From: Acephala macrosclerotiorum
Lineage: Eukaryota; Ascomycota; Leotiomycetes; Helotiales; Mollisiaceae
DNA: 11,537 bases
Reading direction: 5' to 3'
Assembly (NCBI GenBank): GCA_014904845.1
Contig: MU119229.1
Coordinates: forward strand, 348,869-360,405
The translations under genes were made by a program, and so were the position numbers. Shown piece after piece: positions 1 to 10,181 of the stretch. The notes under the pieces were generated by a model. It worked only from the letters and a program-made list of their open reading frames with translations. It had not been told where the DNA came from and did no database searches. Numbering within the stretch: position 1 is the first letter of the stretch; the number at the start of each line of letters is the position of its first letter.

Positions 1-3000
1 TAAAAAAAAAAATATAAAAAAAAAAATATATAAATATAAATAAAAGAAATAAATAAAAAAATATTTATTTTAATATTATTATTATTTAAAAAAAAAAAAA
101 AAAAAAATTAAAAAAAAAAATATAAAAAAAAAAATATATAAATATAAATAAAAGAAATAAATAAAACAATATTTATTTTAATATTATTATTATTTAAAAT
201 TTTAAATTAAAAATAAATTTTTTTTTTTTTAATTTGAAATTTATAAATTTCAATGAATTTTAAAAATAATATTAATCAATTAATATTATTTTTAATATTT
301 AATTATATAATTTTTATTTTTTTAATATTTTTATTTATATTAAAATTAATAAGTTTTATATATTTATAACGTATAATAAAAATTTTTTTTTTATTCGTTT
401 AAATTATTAAAAATAATAACGTTTTTATTATAAAAAAAAATTATTAATATTAAAACAAATATTATATAATATTTACGTGCGATTTAAAATCGTATATAAT
501 TAATATTATTTTATTTTTATTTTCGAAATAAAGTTTTTATATTTCGAGTTTCGTTTTTTAAATAATTTTAATTAATTATAAATTAATACGTATATTAAAA
601 TTCAAAAAAAAAATTTACGTACGTTTAAATTGTTTTATTAATAAACTCGATATTCTTAGTATAATATTAATAATAATAAAATTAATTTTTATATATTTTA
701 TTTTTATTTATTAAATTTAAATTAATAAATTTAATTATTTTATTACAATTTGAATTTTTAAAATTTTTAATAATAAATTTAATTATTGAATTATATTAAA
801 TTAAAAAATATTAATTAGATTTTATATCGATTTTTAAATTCTTGAAAAATTTATATTTATTTCGATATTTTATTTTATTTTTTTTTTAAAGTTTTATTAT
901 TATATAAAAAATCGTTACTAGTTTTATAATTTTTATAACGTATAAATTTAAATAAAATTATTACGCGAATTAATATTTTAAATTAAAATAATTAATAATT
1001 TTTAATTAAAATAAAACGATTTTATATTTATTATAACGAAAATATTAATTTATAATTCGTACGAAATTTTCGTATTATAAAAATGAATCGCGATAATAAT
1101 TAAATAATAATTTATTAATTTTATAATATTATAAAAATATATACTTTTATATATATAATTTAATAATAAATTAATCGTTAAAATAAAAAATAAAAAATTA
1201 AATAAATATATTATTAATTAATTTATAATATTATTTAATATCGAATAAATTTTTTATATTATATTTATTATATAATTATATAAATTACTTTTTTTTTACG
1301 TAAAATATTTAAAATATAAAAAACGTAAAAAAAAAAAATTAAAAAAAAAAAATTACGAAATTAAATATCAAATATAAAATATATTTATATTTTATAAAAT
1401 TTTAAATAATTTTATTCGTTTTAACGTAAAATTTTTATTTTAAAAAAATACGAAAATACTCGAATAAATATAATATAATTTTATTTATATAATTATTTAT
1501 TAAATTTATAATTATTATTCGATTTACGTAATAATATTTTATAATTAAATATATTAAAATTATTATTTTAAAAAACTCGAAATAAAATAATTAAAAAATA
1601 TTAAATATAAATATTTATTATTTTACGTTTTAATATATTATTTTAATAATCGTTTGATTTAAAAAATATTTATTATATATAATATTAATTATAATAACGA
1701 TTAAAAAATATTTTAAACGATATAATTATAAATTTAAAAAAAAAACTTTAAAAATTTTCGAATTTTTTATAAAATTTTTTTAAATTATAAAAATAATTAT
1801 TAAAAATATAATTGTTTATAAAATTAATTGTTTTTTATAATATAATTTTTAATTCGTTTTTTATTAAAATTTTAATTTATATTAATTTAAAATAAATAAA
1901 CGTAAAATATTTAATAAATATTATTTTTAAATTTTTTTTTTATATAAATTTTAATATTATAATTTCGTATTTAATTTTTTCGTAATACGATTTTATTAAT
2001 AATATAATATTTAATAATAAATTTAAAATTAATAAATTATTAATTTTTATCGATTTTATTAATTTATATTAAAATTATATTTATTAAATTTTCATTATAA
2101 AAATTTTTTAAAAGTTGTAAATTTAAAAAAATAAAAAAATTAAAAATATAAAACGATTTTATTATTTTACTCGTTATATTAAAAACGTTTATATATTATT
2201 TAAAAATTTTAATAATTCTCGAATTATTTCGATTTTAAAATTTAAATATTATTATTTTCGTCGATAAAAAAAATAATATAAAAATCGTTTTTAATAACGT
2301 TATAAAATTATAAATTTTTTTAAATTTATTTATTATCGATATTTAAAAAACTTTTATTAATTTAAACGTAAAAATTAAAAAATATCGATTTTTTTTATTT
2401 ATTTTATAAAATTTTTTAAAAACTTTTTTTAATTATATTATATATATTTAAATTTTAATTTTAGTTTTATTAAAATTAATTCGTAAATTAAAAAGTTTTA
2501 TTAATTAATTATAACGTTTATTATATTATAAATATTAACAGTTTCGTTTAATTATATTAAATAAATACAAAATTTATTTTTAATTTTAAATCGAATTTTT
2601 TTCGAGAAATTTTAAAATAATATTTATAATAATTTTAAAAAAAACGAAAATGAATTTATTAAAACTTATATAAAAATTTTAATAAAAATTTTTAAGTTTA
2701 AAAAAACTATTTATATTTTAATCGAATTTATTAAAAAATATATAAAATAAAAATTATTAAAATAATAAAAATTTCGAAAATAATTGATAATTTTATTAAA
2801 ATTATTTTTAAAATCAAATTAATAATCGACTTTATAATAATTATACTTTAAATTACTTTTATTATATTTTTATAAATCGATATTTATATTAAATTATTAA
2901 TAAATAATTATTATATTTTTACGTCGTTTTAATATTAATTAATATATTTTAAATTTTTTCGAATTTTATAAAAATAAAAAATATTATTTATATTATTTTT

Positions 3001-4809
3001 AAAATAAATTGATATTATATTTTAATTAATTATTTTTTAAATAATATAAACGAAAAAAATATTACGAACGAAAATAAATTTTTTAAATTCGTTTAAAAAT
3101 AATTAAAATTAAAAATTATTAAATTTTATAAAATTATTTTTTTTTATTAAATAAAAAATATTTATTTTCATTAATAAAATTAATACAAAAAAAAATCTTT
3201 AATTTAATAAATTTAAAAAATTAAAAATATATAAAAACCTTTAAAAAAAATTAAAAATAATATAAAAAAATATAAATAATAAATTTTTAAAAAAGATTTA
3301 TTAAATTTATTAAATAAAATCAATTTTTATTTACGAATATTAATTAAAATTTTAAAAATATTATCGTTTTATAAAAAGTAATATAAACGAATAATAATAA
3401 AATTTTTTTTTAAAGATTTTTATATTATTAATTTGTAAAATAATTTAAAAAAAAAAAAAAAATTACTCGATAATATATACGAATAAATATTTAAAAACGA
3501 AAAATATATTATATTTATTAATTAAAATAAATTTTATTTATTATTATATTAATTATTATAAATTAAAAATAATATTAATACGAGAAAAATAATATTTTTA
3601 ATAAATATTATTCGTAAAAATTTTTATTAATTTATTGTATTTATATTAATTTTTTCGTATTTTTTTTATTAAAATTAAAATAAAATAAATTTATTTTTAA
3701 ATAATATAATAATTATTTTAATATTTTTAATTTAAATATTATTTTTTAATAATTGAATTTTATTAAATATTTATAAACGAATTATAAATTATTTATAAAT
3801 ATAAAAATATTAATTATCGTACGTTGAATTTTTAAAAAAATATTAAATAATATTCGATAAATATATTTTATTATTAATATTTTTAACGAATATAATTAAA
3901 AATTAAAAAACTTTATTAAAATTATTTTATTTTTTCTTATTTTTTTTTAATAAAATAAAATAATAAATTTTTAATCGTTTAAAAATTAATATTTTTATTA
4001 AATTTAAAAATTCGAATAATAAAAATTTAAATAATAAAAATTCGATTATTATAAAAATTTTAATCAAATTAAATATATAACATTAAAAAAATTTTATTAA
4101 AAAATATATTAAATATAAATTATTCGATTTAAAATATTTTAAAATTAATAATATTTATATCGATAAAATTCGAGTAATAATATTATATAAAATTAATAAA
4201 TAAATATATTAATAATTTTTTTTTATTTATTATTTTTTTTGTTTTAAATTTATTATATTCGTTTTTTAATTAAAAAAATTAATTTATATATAATTATTAG
4301 AAAATATAAATTATTTCATTAATTTATAAATCTATTAAAAATTATTTAAAAATATATAAATATTAATAAACGTTTAATCGATAAAATATTAAAACTAAAA
4401 AAAAAATATTTATATTTTATTATATTTTTAATTTCAATTAAAAAATATAAAAATTTTAATATTTTTATATTTATTAAATTTATTCGTAATTTAATTTAAT
4501 TTAATTTATTAAAAAATTTTAAAAAAATATTTTTATATATTTTAATAATTATTTAATTAAAAATTTTTATTATAAACAAAATATATTATTATATTATTTT
4601 TATAATTAATAAAATTAAAAAATAAAAAATAAAATTAAACGAATTATATATTTTTTATTTATAATATAAAAAATTTATTTTTAAATTTAAATCGATTATC
4701 GAATTAATATTTTTATAAATTTATAATAACGTTTTTTTATTTAATTTTTAAATAAATTTTATTTAAAATTTTATTAAAAATAAAATAAAATTAAAAAAAA
4801 ATTTTATAA
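1..4809. other. AT-rich, RIP-type isochore (left part)
   Basis: This stretch is almost entirely A and T, with stops in all frames and no recognisable intact gene, tRNA or rRNA. The few remaining G are nearly all preceded by C, and most remaining C are followed by G, so CpG survives while other C and G are gone. This is the composition left by heavy C-to-T mutation on both strands, as in fungal RIP, rather than a simple AT-rich spacer. The lack of any gene on either strand argues against a mitochondrial genome. The original content is not readable by eye, apart from a direct duplication at the left edge. It could include the upstream part of the NLR gene whose WD40 remnant begins at 4810, but I could not place a NACHT domain with confidence. 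Confidence 0.8.
13..198. repeat. Direct duplication of an A/T-rich 78-bp segment
   Basis: Bases 13-90 and 121-198 are the same sequence at an offset of 108 bases, separated by a run of A. I saw one difference, A at 59 against C at 167. The near-identity contrasts with the decayed surroundings, so the duplication is either recent or an assembly effect in low-complexity sequence at the edge of the window. No coding content is visible. Confidence 0.75.
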
Positions 4810-5121
4810 ACGTTTAAAAAATTTTCGAATTAAATTAATAATATCGTTTTTTTACTCGATAAAAATAAATTAATATTAAAATTAAACGATCGTATTATAC
4901 GAGTATAAAATATTATAATAAAATAAATCGAATATACGTTTAAAAATTACTCGAATTAAATTCGTAATATCGTTTTTTCGCTCGATAAAAATAAACTAAT
5001 ATTAAAATTACGTAATCGTATTATACGAATATAAAATATTACGATTAAATAAATCGAATATACGTTTAAAAACTAATAAAACTCGATTAATAATATCGTT
5101 TTTTAATATAATAAAAATAAA
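4810..5121 (+). pseudogene. RIP-burned WD40 repeat array (about 2.5 blades) of an NWD-type gene
   Basis: Two gapless 126-bp units (4810-4935 and 4936-5061) and a third half unit (5062 to about 5121) lie in tandem. The first two differ at 16 of 126 positions by my count. 126 bp is 42 codons, the length of the highly conserved WD40 blades of fungal NWD/HET-E-type NLR genes. In unit 2, codons from 4972 read GTT TTT TCG CTC GAT AAA, which fits V-F-S-P-D-G if CTC was CCC and AAA was GGA. Codons 4993-5005 then fit K-L-A-S-G, 5020-5028 fit T-I-R, and TAA at 5032 sits where the blade's Trp (TGG) is expected, followed by AAT for Asp. The unit opens with codons compatible with T-L-[KE]-G-H-S. Differences between units cluster at blade positions known to vary, for example 4885-4887 against 5011-5013. 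Blade 3 decays after about 5121. No function remains. Alternative: a non-coding tandem repeat whose period and codon pattern match WD40 by chance, which seems unlikely. Confidence 0.75.
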
Positions 5122-7800
5122 TTCAATTTATATTAATTAAAAATAATTCGTTATTATATTAAATTTCGTTTATTTTATTTAATAATTTAAAATTTTTAAT
5201 AAATTATTATCGATTATATTATATAATTATTAAAAAAAATAATTTAATAATTGAAAATTTTATTAATCGAATTATAATTATTATATTTTATTTAATTTTT
5301 AAAATATAAATTATTTAATTTTTATAATATATTTAATAATTTTAATAAAAAAAAAAATAAAAAAATTCGAATTTATATAAAATTCGTAATTTTATTAAAA
5401 TAATTAAAAATATTTTACTATAAAAAAATATATTAAATAATTTAATTTTTTTTAATCGAAAAATATTTAATATTTATTTTTAATCGTTATATATTAAATA
5501 TTTTCGTATTATATATTTAATTATTATTTTTTAATTTTTCGTTCTTTCGTAATTATTTAATAATAATTATTATTTTATTTTTATTATATATTTTTTAGTT
5601 TTTATATTTTTATATTTTTATTATTTATTATATATTAAAATTATTCGATAATTTTTTAAATTATTTTTTTTATATTTTTATTTTTTTTAATTATTTTAAT
5701 ATTTATTATTTATTATTATTTTCAATTTTTTATTTTTAAAATATATTTTTATTATAATTACTATTTTTTAAAGAGTTTTTATTTCGTTATATTTTTATTA
5801 AAATTTTATTTATAATTAAATAATCGAATATTAATTTTTATAACGATTTTTAATTATAATTATAAATTTAATAATAATAAAAATATATTTTTATATAAAA
5901 AAAAATTAAATAAAAAAATAAAAAAAAAATATATAAATATTAAAACTCGTTTATTATTAATTTAAATATATTAAATAAAATTTTTAATATTTTTTAAAAA
6001 AAAAATCGAAATATTAAAACTAAAAAAATAAACGATTTAATTAATAAGTTTTATTATTTATATTTTTAAAAATATAAAAACGTTAATAAATACGTTATAG
6101 AACTTTGAATTATTTAAATTCGTTTTATTAAAATTTATAAAAAAACGAAAAAATTCGATTTTAATACAGTTTTAAAATTTTTAAACGAATTAAATTTTAT
6201 TTATAAGTTTTTTAAAATTAATATTATAAAAAAATTATATAATTTATTTTGTTATTTTATTATTTTCTATTTATTAATCTTATAAAATTCTTATTTTTAT
6301 ATATATTTTAAAAAAAATATATAATTATAATTTTATTTTATATATTATAATAATTTTTACATTTTAATTTAAATTATTTTTAACGTGTATTTTACGAGAT
6401 ATTTAATATAAAATAATTAATTATTTCGTTAATATATTATAATTATATTTTATTAATCAATTATTAATATTATTTTTAATACGATTTATAATACTCGATT
6501 TTACGAATTTTTTTTAATATTTTAATATATTTTATTTAATTATAAAAAAATTAAAATTTAAAATTTTTAAAATTTTAAAATTAATAATAATTAAAAATAA
6601 TATAATATAAATATAATAAATATTAAATTTATTATTATTAAAAATTTATAAATTTAATTTAAAAATAATTATAAATATCGATTTTATAAATACGTTTAAA
6701 AAAAATAAATAGTATTTTAATAACGTTATATTTATAAAAAAAACGAAATTAAATTTAATAACGATTATTATATCGAATATCGTATAAATTCAACGACGAA
6801 AAAAAAATAAAAAAAACGTATAATAAAAAAAAAATTATATAAATAAAATATTTTATACAATTTTTTATAAAAATAATATAATTAATTAATATTTTTTAAT
6901 AAAAAAAATTAAAAATAAAAAATTGCGTAAAAACTTTAAAACTTTCGAAATAAAATATAAAATAATTATATTATAAATAAAAAATGCAAAAAAATATTTA
7001 TATATTTATTATTATATAATTTTTTAAATTTATTACTATTAGTAATCTCGCTAAAATAATTTAATATTTAAAATATATCGTTCGAATAATATCGTTTAAT
7101 TACAATATTCGTTTTTAAATTACGTTAATTATTTTTAAAAACGAAGAAACTCGTAAAAATATTATTATTTAAAATTATATAAAATTTAAAATTTTTATTA
7201 AATAAAATAATACTCGATTTAATAATATTATATATAAAATTAAACTATTTATTAAAAGTTTTTTTAAATATTATTTTTTCGATTAATATATTTAAAAAAT
7301 TATTAATTATATAAAATTTAAATAAATTTCAAAATTAAATTCGTAATAAAAATTTACGCTATAAAAATTTAATAAAAATATAATATAATTTAATTAAATA
7401 CTATAAAACGAAATATAAATTTAATATTATTTTATTTTTAAAAAATTAATTAAAATTAATAATTAAAAAAAAAATATTTAATTCAAAAAAATTTAAATTA
7501 ATAAAACTTTAAAATTATAAAAATATAAAAACTATAAAAATTAAAATTTATTATATTATTTTTATTTATTATATATTATTTTTTTTTAATTATTTATTCT
7601 TATAAAAATTTTATTAGAATTTATCAAAAATATATATTAAATTTATAAAAAATTATTACGAGTATTTCATATAATATTAAATACTATATATATATAAAAA
7701 AACTATTTTCTATTTACAAATTTCAAGTAAATAATATAATTATTAAAATTTATTTTTAATGTAATAAAAAATAAATTAAAAATTTAAAATTAAATACGTA
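5122..7800. other. AT-rich, RIP-type isochore (middle part)
   Basis: The composition is the same as to the left: G nearly always follows C, stops are dense in six frames, and no gene can be read. The sequence just after 5121 may hold the degraded last WD40 blade and the 3' end of that gene, but alignment by eye fails there. I see no RNA gene, no terminal inverted repeats and no other tandem array with a clear period. Confidence 0.75.
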
Positions 7801-7919
7801 TATAAAAACTAGTTTAAAAATGTTTTTAAGACTCTCGAGACTTGAAATTAAAGCGATATTAAAATTTCGCTTTTTTTAAAATTATTTTTACTTTTTTGTA
7901 TTATTTATTTTTTATTTTT
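7801..7919. other. Transition from AT-rich flank to GC-balanced island
   Basis: Non-CpG cytosines and guanines reappear gradually here, beginning with a CTCGAG-centred stretch near 7833-7842. The following transporter remnant is still AT-biased at its 3' end (7920-8180), so the mutational gradient appears to run into the island from the left. A 7-bp inverted repeat (AAAGCGA at 7850, TCGCTTT at 7867) with a 10-base spacer is present, with no evidence of function. Confidence 0.5.
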
Positions 7920-8501
7920 TTAAATTCGATTTAAAGTCAAACTTTTTATAAAAAGAAATAATAATATAAATATAATCGCAATCGTTAATATTATCTATTA
8001 TACAACTCTCAAAGAGTAAATAAAGCTTTTAATAATAAGTGCCTTGGTCGGCGAGTCAATCGGTATTTCCTTAATAGCTTGAATAAAACTAAGTGGATTC
8101 TTTGCGTACGTAATAGCATGATCTCTTCGCTTTACGTACTTTGATAACTTTTTCTTCATTTCGTTTTAAAAGACTTCATTTTTAATGACAACTCCGAATA
8201 CTTGGCCAAGCGACCGGAAAAAAAGGCACAGACCTACCGCGACTTCTATGTCGGCATCGGAAGCACTAGTTTGTGCTAGAGAAAATAAGGACGTAAATAG
8301 CATTCCCGTGCCTAAACCGGAGGCTGCGGTAAGGAAGATCCACGTCGCAGTCGATGTCCCGATTTCTAGAAGCTAGAGGAGGCCTATACTAAGAATTATA
8401 AACGCTTAGCCACTAAAAACTTTTTAGTAGTAAATACGAGTACGTGCGATGCTAGAACCAACAATTGAGGCAATTAAGCTTAAGGTGAAGCAAATTGAGA
8501 G

Positions 8502-8564
8502 CTGGACATTAAGAAAATATTAGTATCTTCAAAACATTATGGGGATATATCGGGGCATTTTTAC
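8502..8564 (-). other. Intron in the MFS pseudogene (63 nt)
   Basis: On the minus strand the segment begins GTAAAA and ends GTCCAG, with a perfect TACTAAT branch point about 20 nt before the acceptor. Removing it joins MSSVAS to LSICFTLSLIAS in one frame, and that frame continues to the GTSTATW and SGLGTGM motifs, so this splice agrees with the protein homology. Confidence 0.8.
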
Positions 8565-8858
8565 CGAGGCAACGCTTGACATAATAAGTGACAAGTCTAA
8601 CGCAGTCTGATAATATAATGGAAAGTAGTATATCAAGCTGAAAGTCTGTATAACGGGTTAAATGCGCTCAGCTCTTGAGCGATAGAAGGAAGTTACTAGT
8701 ATCCCACGACGGCGGCGGTCCTATTACCTACAATTCCGAATCGAATTATAGGGTTATTTGCCACAAGATGCTCGTATACAGCCCAGCTAATCAAACCAGC
8801 CACTCCGAGGACGAGAGGGACCAAGGTTCAAGTACTTTTCCACGAATAATATTCCTCT

Positions 8859-8914
8859 CTGCCCAATTTAATTAGTGGCCATATACTTTACAATGTAGTA
8901 GTCTTATTTCTTAC
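8859..8914 (-). other. Probable intron in the MFS pseudogene (56 nt)
   Basis: On the minus strand the segment begins GTAAGA and ends GGGCAG, with CTAAT about 14 nt before the acceptor. It separates the TSFLILLS(W) segment from EEYYSW, which are almost adjacent in family members, so an intron is expected here. The reading phase does not close exactly across the junction, so a small indel or a different ancestral splice site is likely. Confidence 0.6.
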
Positions 8915-9030
8915 TTAAGAGAGTAGAATCAAGAAACTCGTCAATGATGAAGCGAAAAGAACAGATCCGACCCAGTTGACCTCTTTTATATTATTCGTCT
9001 CCATTCTGTTCAGTTCGGAATGAGCGATAA

Positions 9031-9140
9031 AGGCGGAACGGAGACCTTGGACTAGTCGCCTCGCCGGCTCCACTGGGGGTGCCATCCTCAGGTACGTTGC
9101 ACGTCAAACGCTGGTGTTACAGCCTTCCCGAAACTCTAGC
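9031..9140 (+). pseudogene. Possible diverged MFS TM5/motif C fragment
   Basis: The open frame just before the NLR leader reads GLVASPAPLG (9049-9078), followed after a short gap by HVKRWCY and LP (9100-9129). In 14-TM fungal MFS proteins, TM5 motif C has the form G-x-x-S-x-x-x-P-L-x-G-G and is followed by H/N-V-S-W-R-W-C-F-Y-I-N-L-P. The order and spacing fit if small deletions are allowed. If real, it is the N-terminal half of a transporter on the plus strand, head to head with the C-terminal half on the minus strand. The match is short, so chance remains possible. Confidence 0.35.
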
Positions 9141-9186
9141 AAGTATCCAATCTGCTAATCATCAAGATGTATCAGACAGCACGAAA

Positions 9187-9378
9187 GCTTCGTCCAGCAA
9201 CCTGACTCAGCCACATGTTCCTCCTTTAAACTCGCCTGCTATCGAGGCCGAGGTGGTTCTAGCGAGCGCCGAGCCTCATCAACCAGTCACGGCGTCCACT
9301 GTCCAGGAGATTTCAACTGCCTCTTCCAGCCATTCTGCGCAGACACATGTTCCACCTTCTGTCCCACCCGTCGCCGAT
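9187..9378 (+). repeat. Imperfect internal repeat in the NLR leader
   Basis: The leader contains two related segments about 44 codons apart: ASSSNLTQPHVPPLNSPA (from 9187) and ASSSHSAQTHVPPSVPP (from 9319). Both run A-S-S-S, then a short polar stretch, then H-V-P-P. This suggests an old duplication of about 132 bp within a low-complexity linker. No domain is recognised in it. Confidence 0.45.
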
Positions 9379-9813
9379 CCCCCTGCCGAGGCTGACACCA
9401 GAGCCGAGCGTCAACCCGTGAAGCCCACAGAGCGACGGGCCTCAGACCTCACATCCCAGAGACTCTGGAATGCCGCTTACGACAATCTTGAGAATGACGA
9501 AAATACTGCGAAGCTTGTCAAATCTTATGTCGAGATCCTCGCGGGAGTTCTTGAGACCACTGGCGCCGCTGACACCTCTATTTCTACAACCGACGACAAT
9601 TCAATCGAATTGAAAGACCCGATCAAGCGACAGACATATATGAGAAAACTGGTCGAAGAAGGCCGAAAGAAAATTGCCACGACGTCGAAGATTACGGAGG
9701 GGGGAGGCAATGTCGTCGGATACATTGAGAAGGCCAAGGGAATGATCGACGCGGCGATCGGGAACATACCCCAGGCTGCGCTTCCATGGGCTGGCGTTTG
9801 TGTTGGACTGCAG

Positions 9814-9874
9814 GTGAGATATCATCCTTCGCACTTCGCTTGCCTGGTCTTCCGTGTTACTGATACCCGTCTAG
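9814..9874 (+). other. Intron in the NACHT_N gene (61 nt)
   Basis: The segment begins GTGAGA after CAG and ends GTCTAG, with a CTGAT branch-point-like element about 10 nt before the acceptor. It is phase 0. Splicing joins the conserved GVCVGLQ to ILSNPGTATKSNLAG, which are contiguous in family members, so protein homology supports the junction. Confidence 0.85.
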
Positions 9875-9929
9875 ATCCTCTCGAATCCGGGGACGGCAAC
9901 GAAATCGAATCTTGCGGGCATTGCTCATG

Positions 9930-10181
9930 TTATTTCGAGGATGAGGGATATGGATTCGATAGAACTCTGCTTGTTCCATATATAGCCTTGATCGCCAAGG
10001 ATCTGGAGTGGGACACAAGTGCCCATCTCCCAGCTGTAGGCTTCCAGTTACCTTCGCCGTTAAATTTGTATAGCGAGGAATTATAGCAAACCTGAAACTC
10101 CGTAGACTCTCCTCTCTCAGTTGCTCGAATAGTGGCATTAGGGAGGTTGCGAGCTTCTCCAATCTGGGTTGTCTCGCGGAG
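9930..10181 (-). other. Open minus-strand frame of 83 codons, no start codon
   Basis: The frame is open between a TGA at 10182-10184 and a TAA at 9930-9932 and contains FQVCYNSSLYKFNGEG and NWKPTAGRWALV. It has no ATG. Its last part (9930-9985) is antisense to NACHT_N exon 2 and must be a shadow there. The remainder may be an exon of the broken minus-strand gene to the right. I do not recognise the sequence. Confidence 0.25.

Larger units (their letters stand above)
7920..9004 (-). pseudogene. MFS drug transporter (DHA2/14-TM type), C-terminal half, degraded
   Basis: Intact members are plasma-membrane proton-coupled exporters of roughly 550-600 residues with 14 membrane segments. Here only about the second half can be read. 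In order on the minus strand: EVNWVGSVLFASSLTSFL (8915-8990), YYSW then TLVPLVLGVAGLISWAVYE and GNRTAAVVGY (8700-8850), LIYYFPLYYQTALDL (8585-8640), GTSTATWIFL then SGLGTGMLF (8295-8360), FFRSLGQVFGVVI (8185-8225), NEMKKKL, and a last hydrophobic segment ending FIKSLTLNR (7922-7995). These match the family in order and spacing. At least eight in-frame stops interrupt it, most where Trp or Gln is expected, as C-to-T or G-to-A mutation would produce, and a frameshift lies near 8640-8700. Two introns are recognisable. The ATG at 9004 is only the edge of visible homology; the true N-terminus is missing. The open frames on the opposite strand here are shadows of this gene. Confidence 0.88.
9079..9985 (+). 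pseudogene. Truncated NLR: NACHT_N domain (NWD NACHT-NTPase N-terminal)
   Basis: In intact fungal NLRs of this family a NACHT_N domain precedes a NACHT nucleotide-binding domain and, often, WD40 or ankyrin repeats; these proteins are linked to non-self recognition and heterokaryon incompatibility. Exon 1 encodes a Ser/Pro/Ala-rich leader (9079-9450). It then gives the domain from LWNAAYDNLE (from 9463) through RQTYMRKLVEEG (9630-9665) to IPQAALPWAGVCVGLQ (ending 9813). After a 61-nt intron, exon 2 (from 9875) continues in phase with ILSNPGTATKSNLAGIAHV and ISRM, as the family does, then diverges and stops at TAG 9983-9985. The rest of NACHT_N, the Walker A P-loop and the sensor repeats are absent. 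No ATG lies in this frame before the domain: 9079 is GTG and the frame is open back to 9031, so the true start is in a lost or unrecognised upstream exon. Base composition is normal and the domain has no internal stops, so this piece escaped heavy RIP. An unspliced reading runs on to 10086 but is out of phase after 9813 and is not a real product. Confidence 0.85.

Noticed and set aside
2220..4800. Search for a mutated NACHT P-loop or Walker B upstream of the WD40 ghost
   Set aside because: Several stretches could be forced to fit if any G and C were restored, but none carried an anchor that did not depend on restoration.
1..7800. Mitochondrial or other organelle-like AT-rich genome
   Set aside because: No organelle protein, tRNA or rRNA can be seen, all frames are full of stops, and CpG is retained, which points to RIP-type decay of nuclear DNA.
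7850..7873. Inverted repeat followed by a T run, resembling a bacterial terminator
   Set aside because: The stem is only 7 bp, the context is fungal, and runs of T are everywhere nearby.
8185..8376. 63-codon open frame on the plus strand
   Set aside because: It is antisense to the SGLGTGMLF to FFRSLGQVFGVVI part of the MFS relic, which has clear family motifs on the minus strand.
8675..8875. 66-codon open frame on the plus strand
   Set aside because: It is antisense to the TLVPLVLGVAGLISWAVYE part of the MFS relic and starts without an ATG.
9092..9180. Possible 89-nt intron (GTACGT donor, GCTAAT branch, CAG acceptor) upstream of the NLR domain
   Set aside because: The signals are reasonable, but the exon it would join upstream has no usable ATG frame and no homology to test the junction, so it is not annotated.
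9525..9834. Two overlapping minus-strand open frames
   Set aside because: Both are shadows of the NACHT_N coding sequence on the plus strand.
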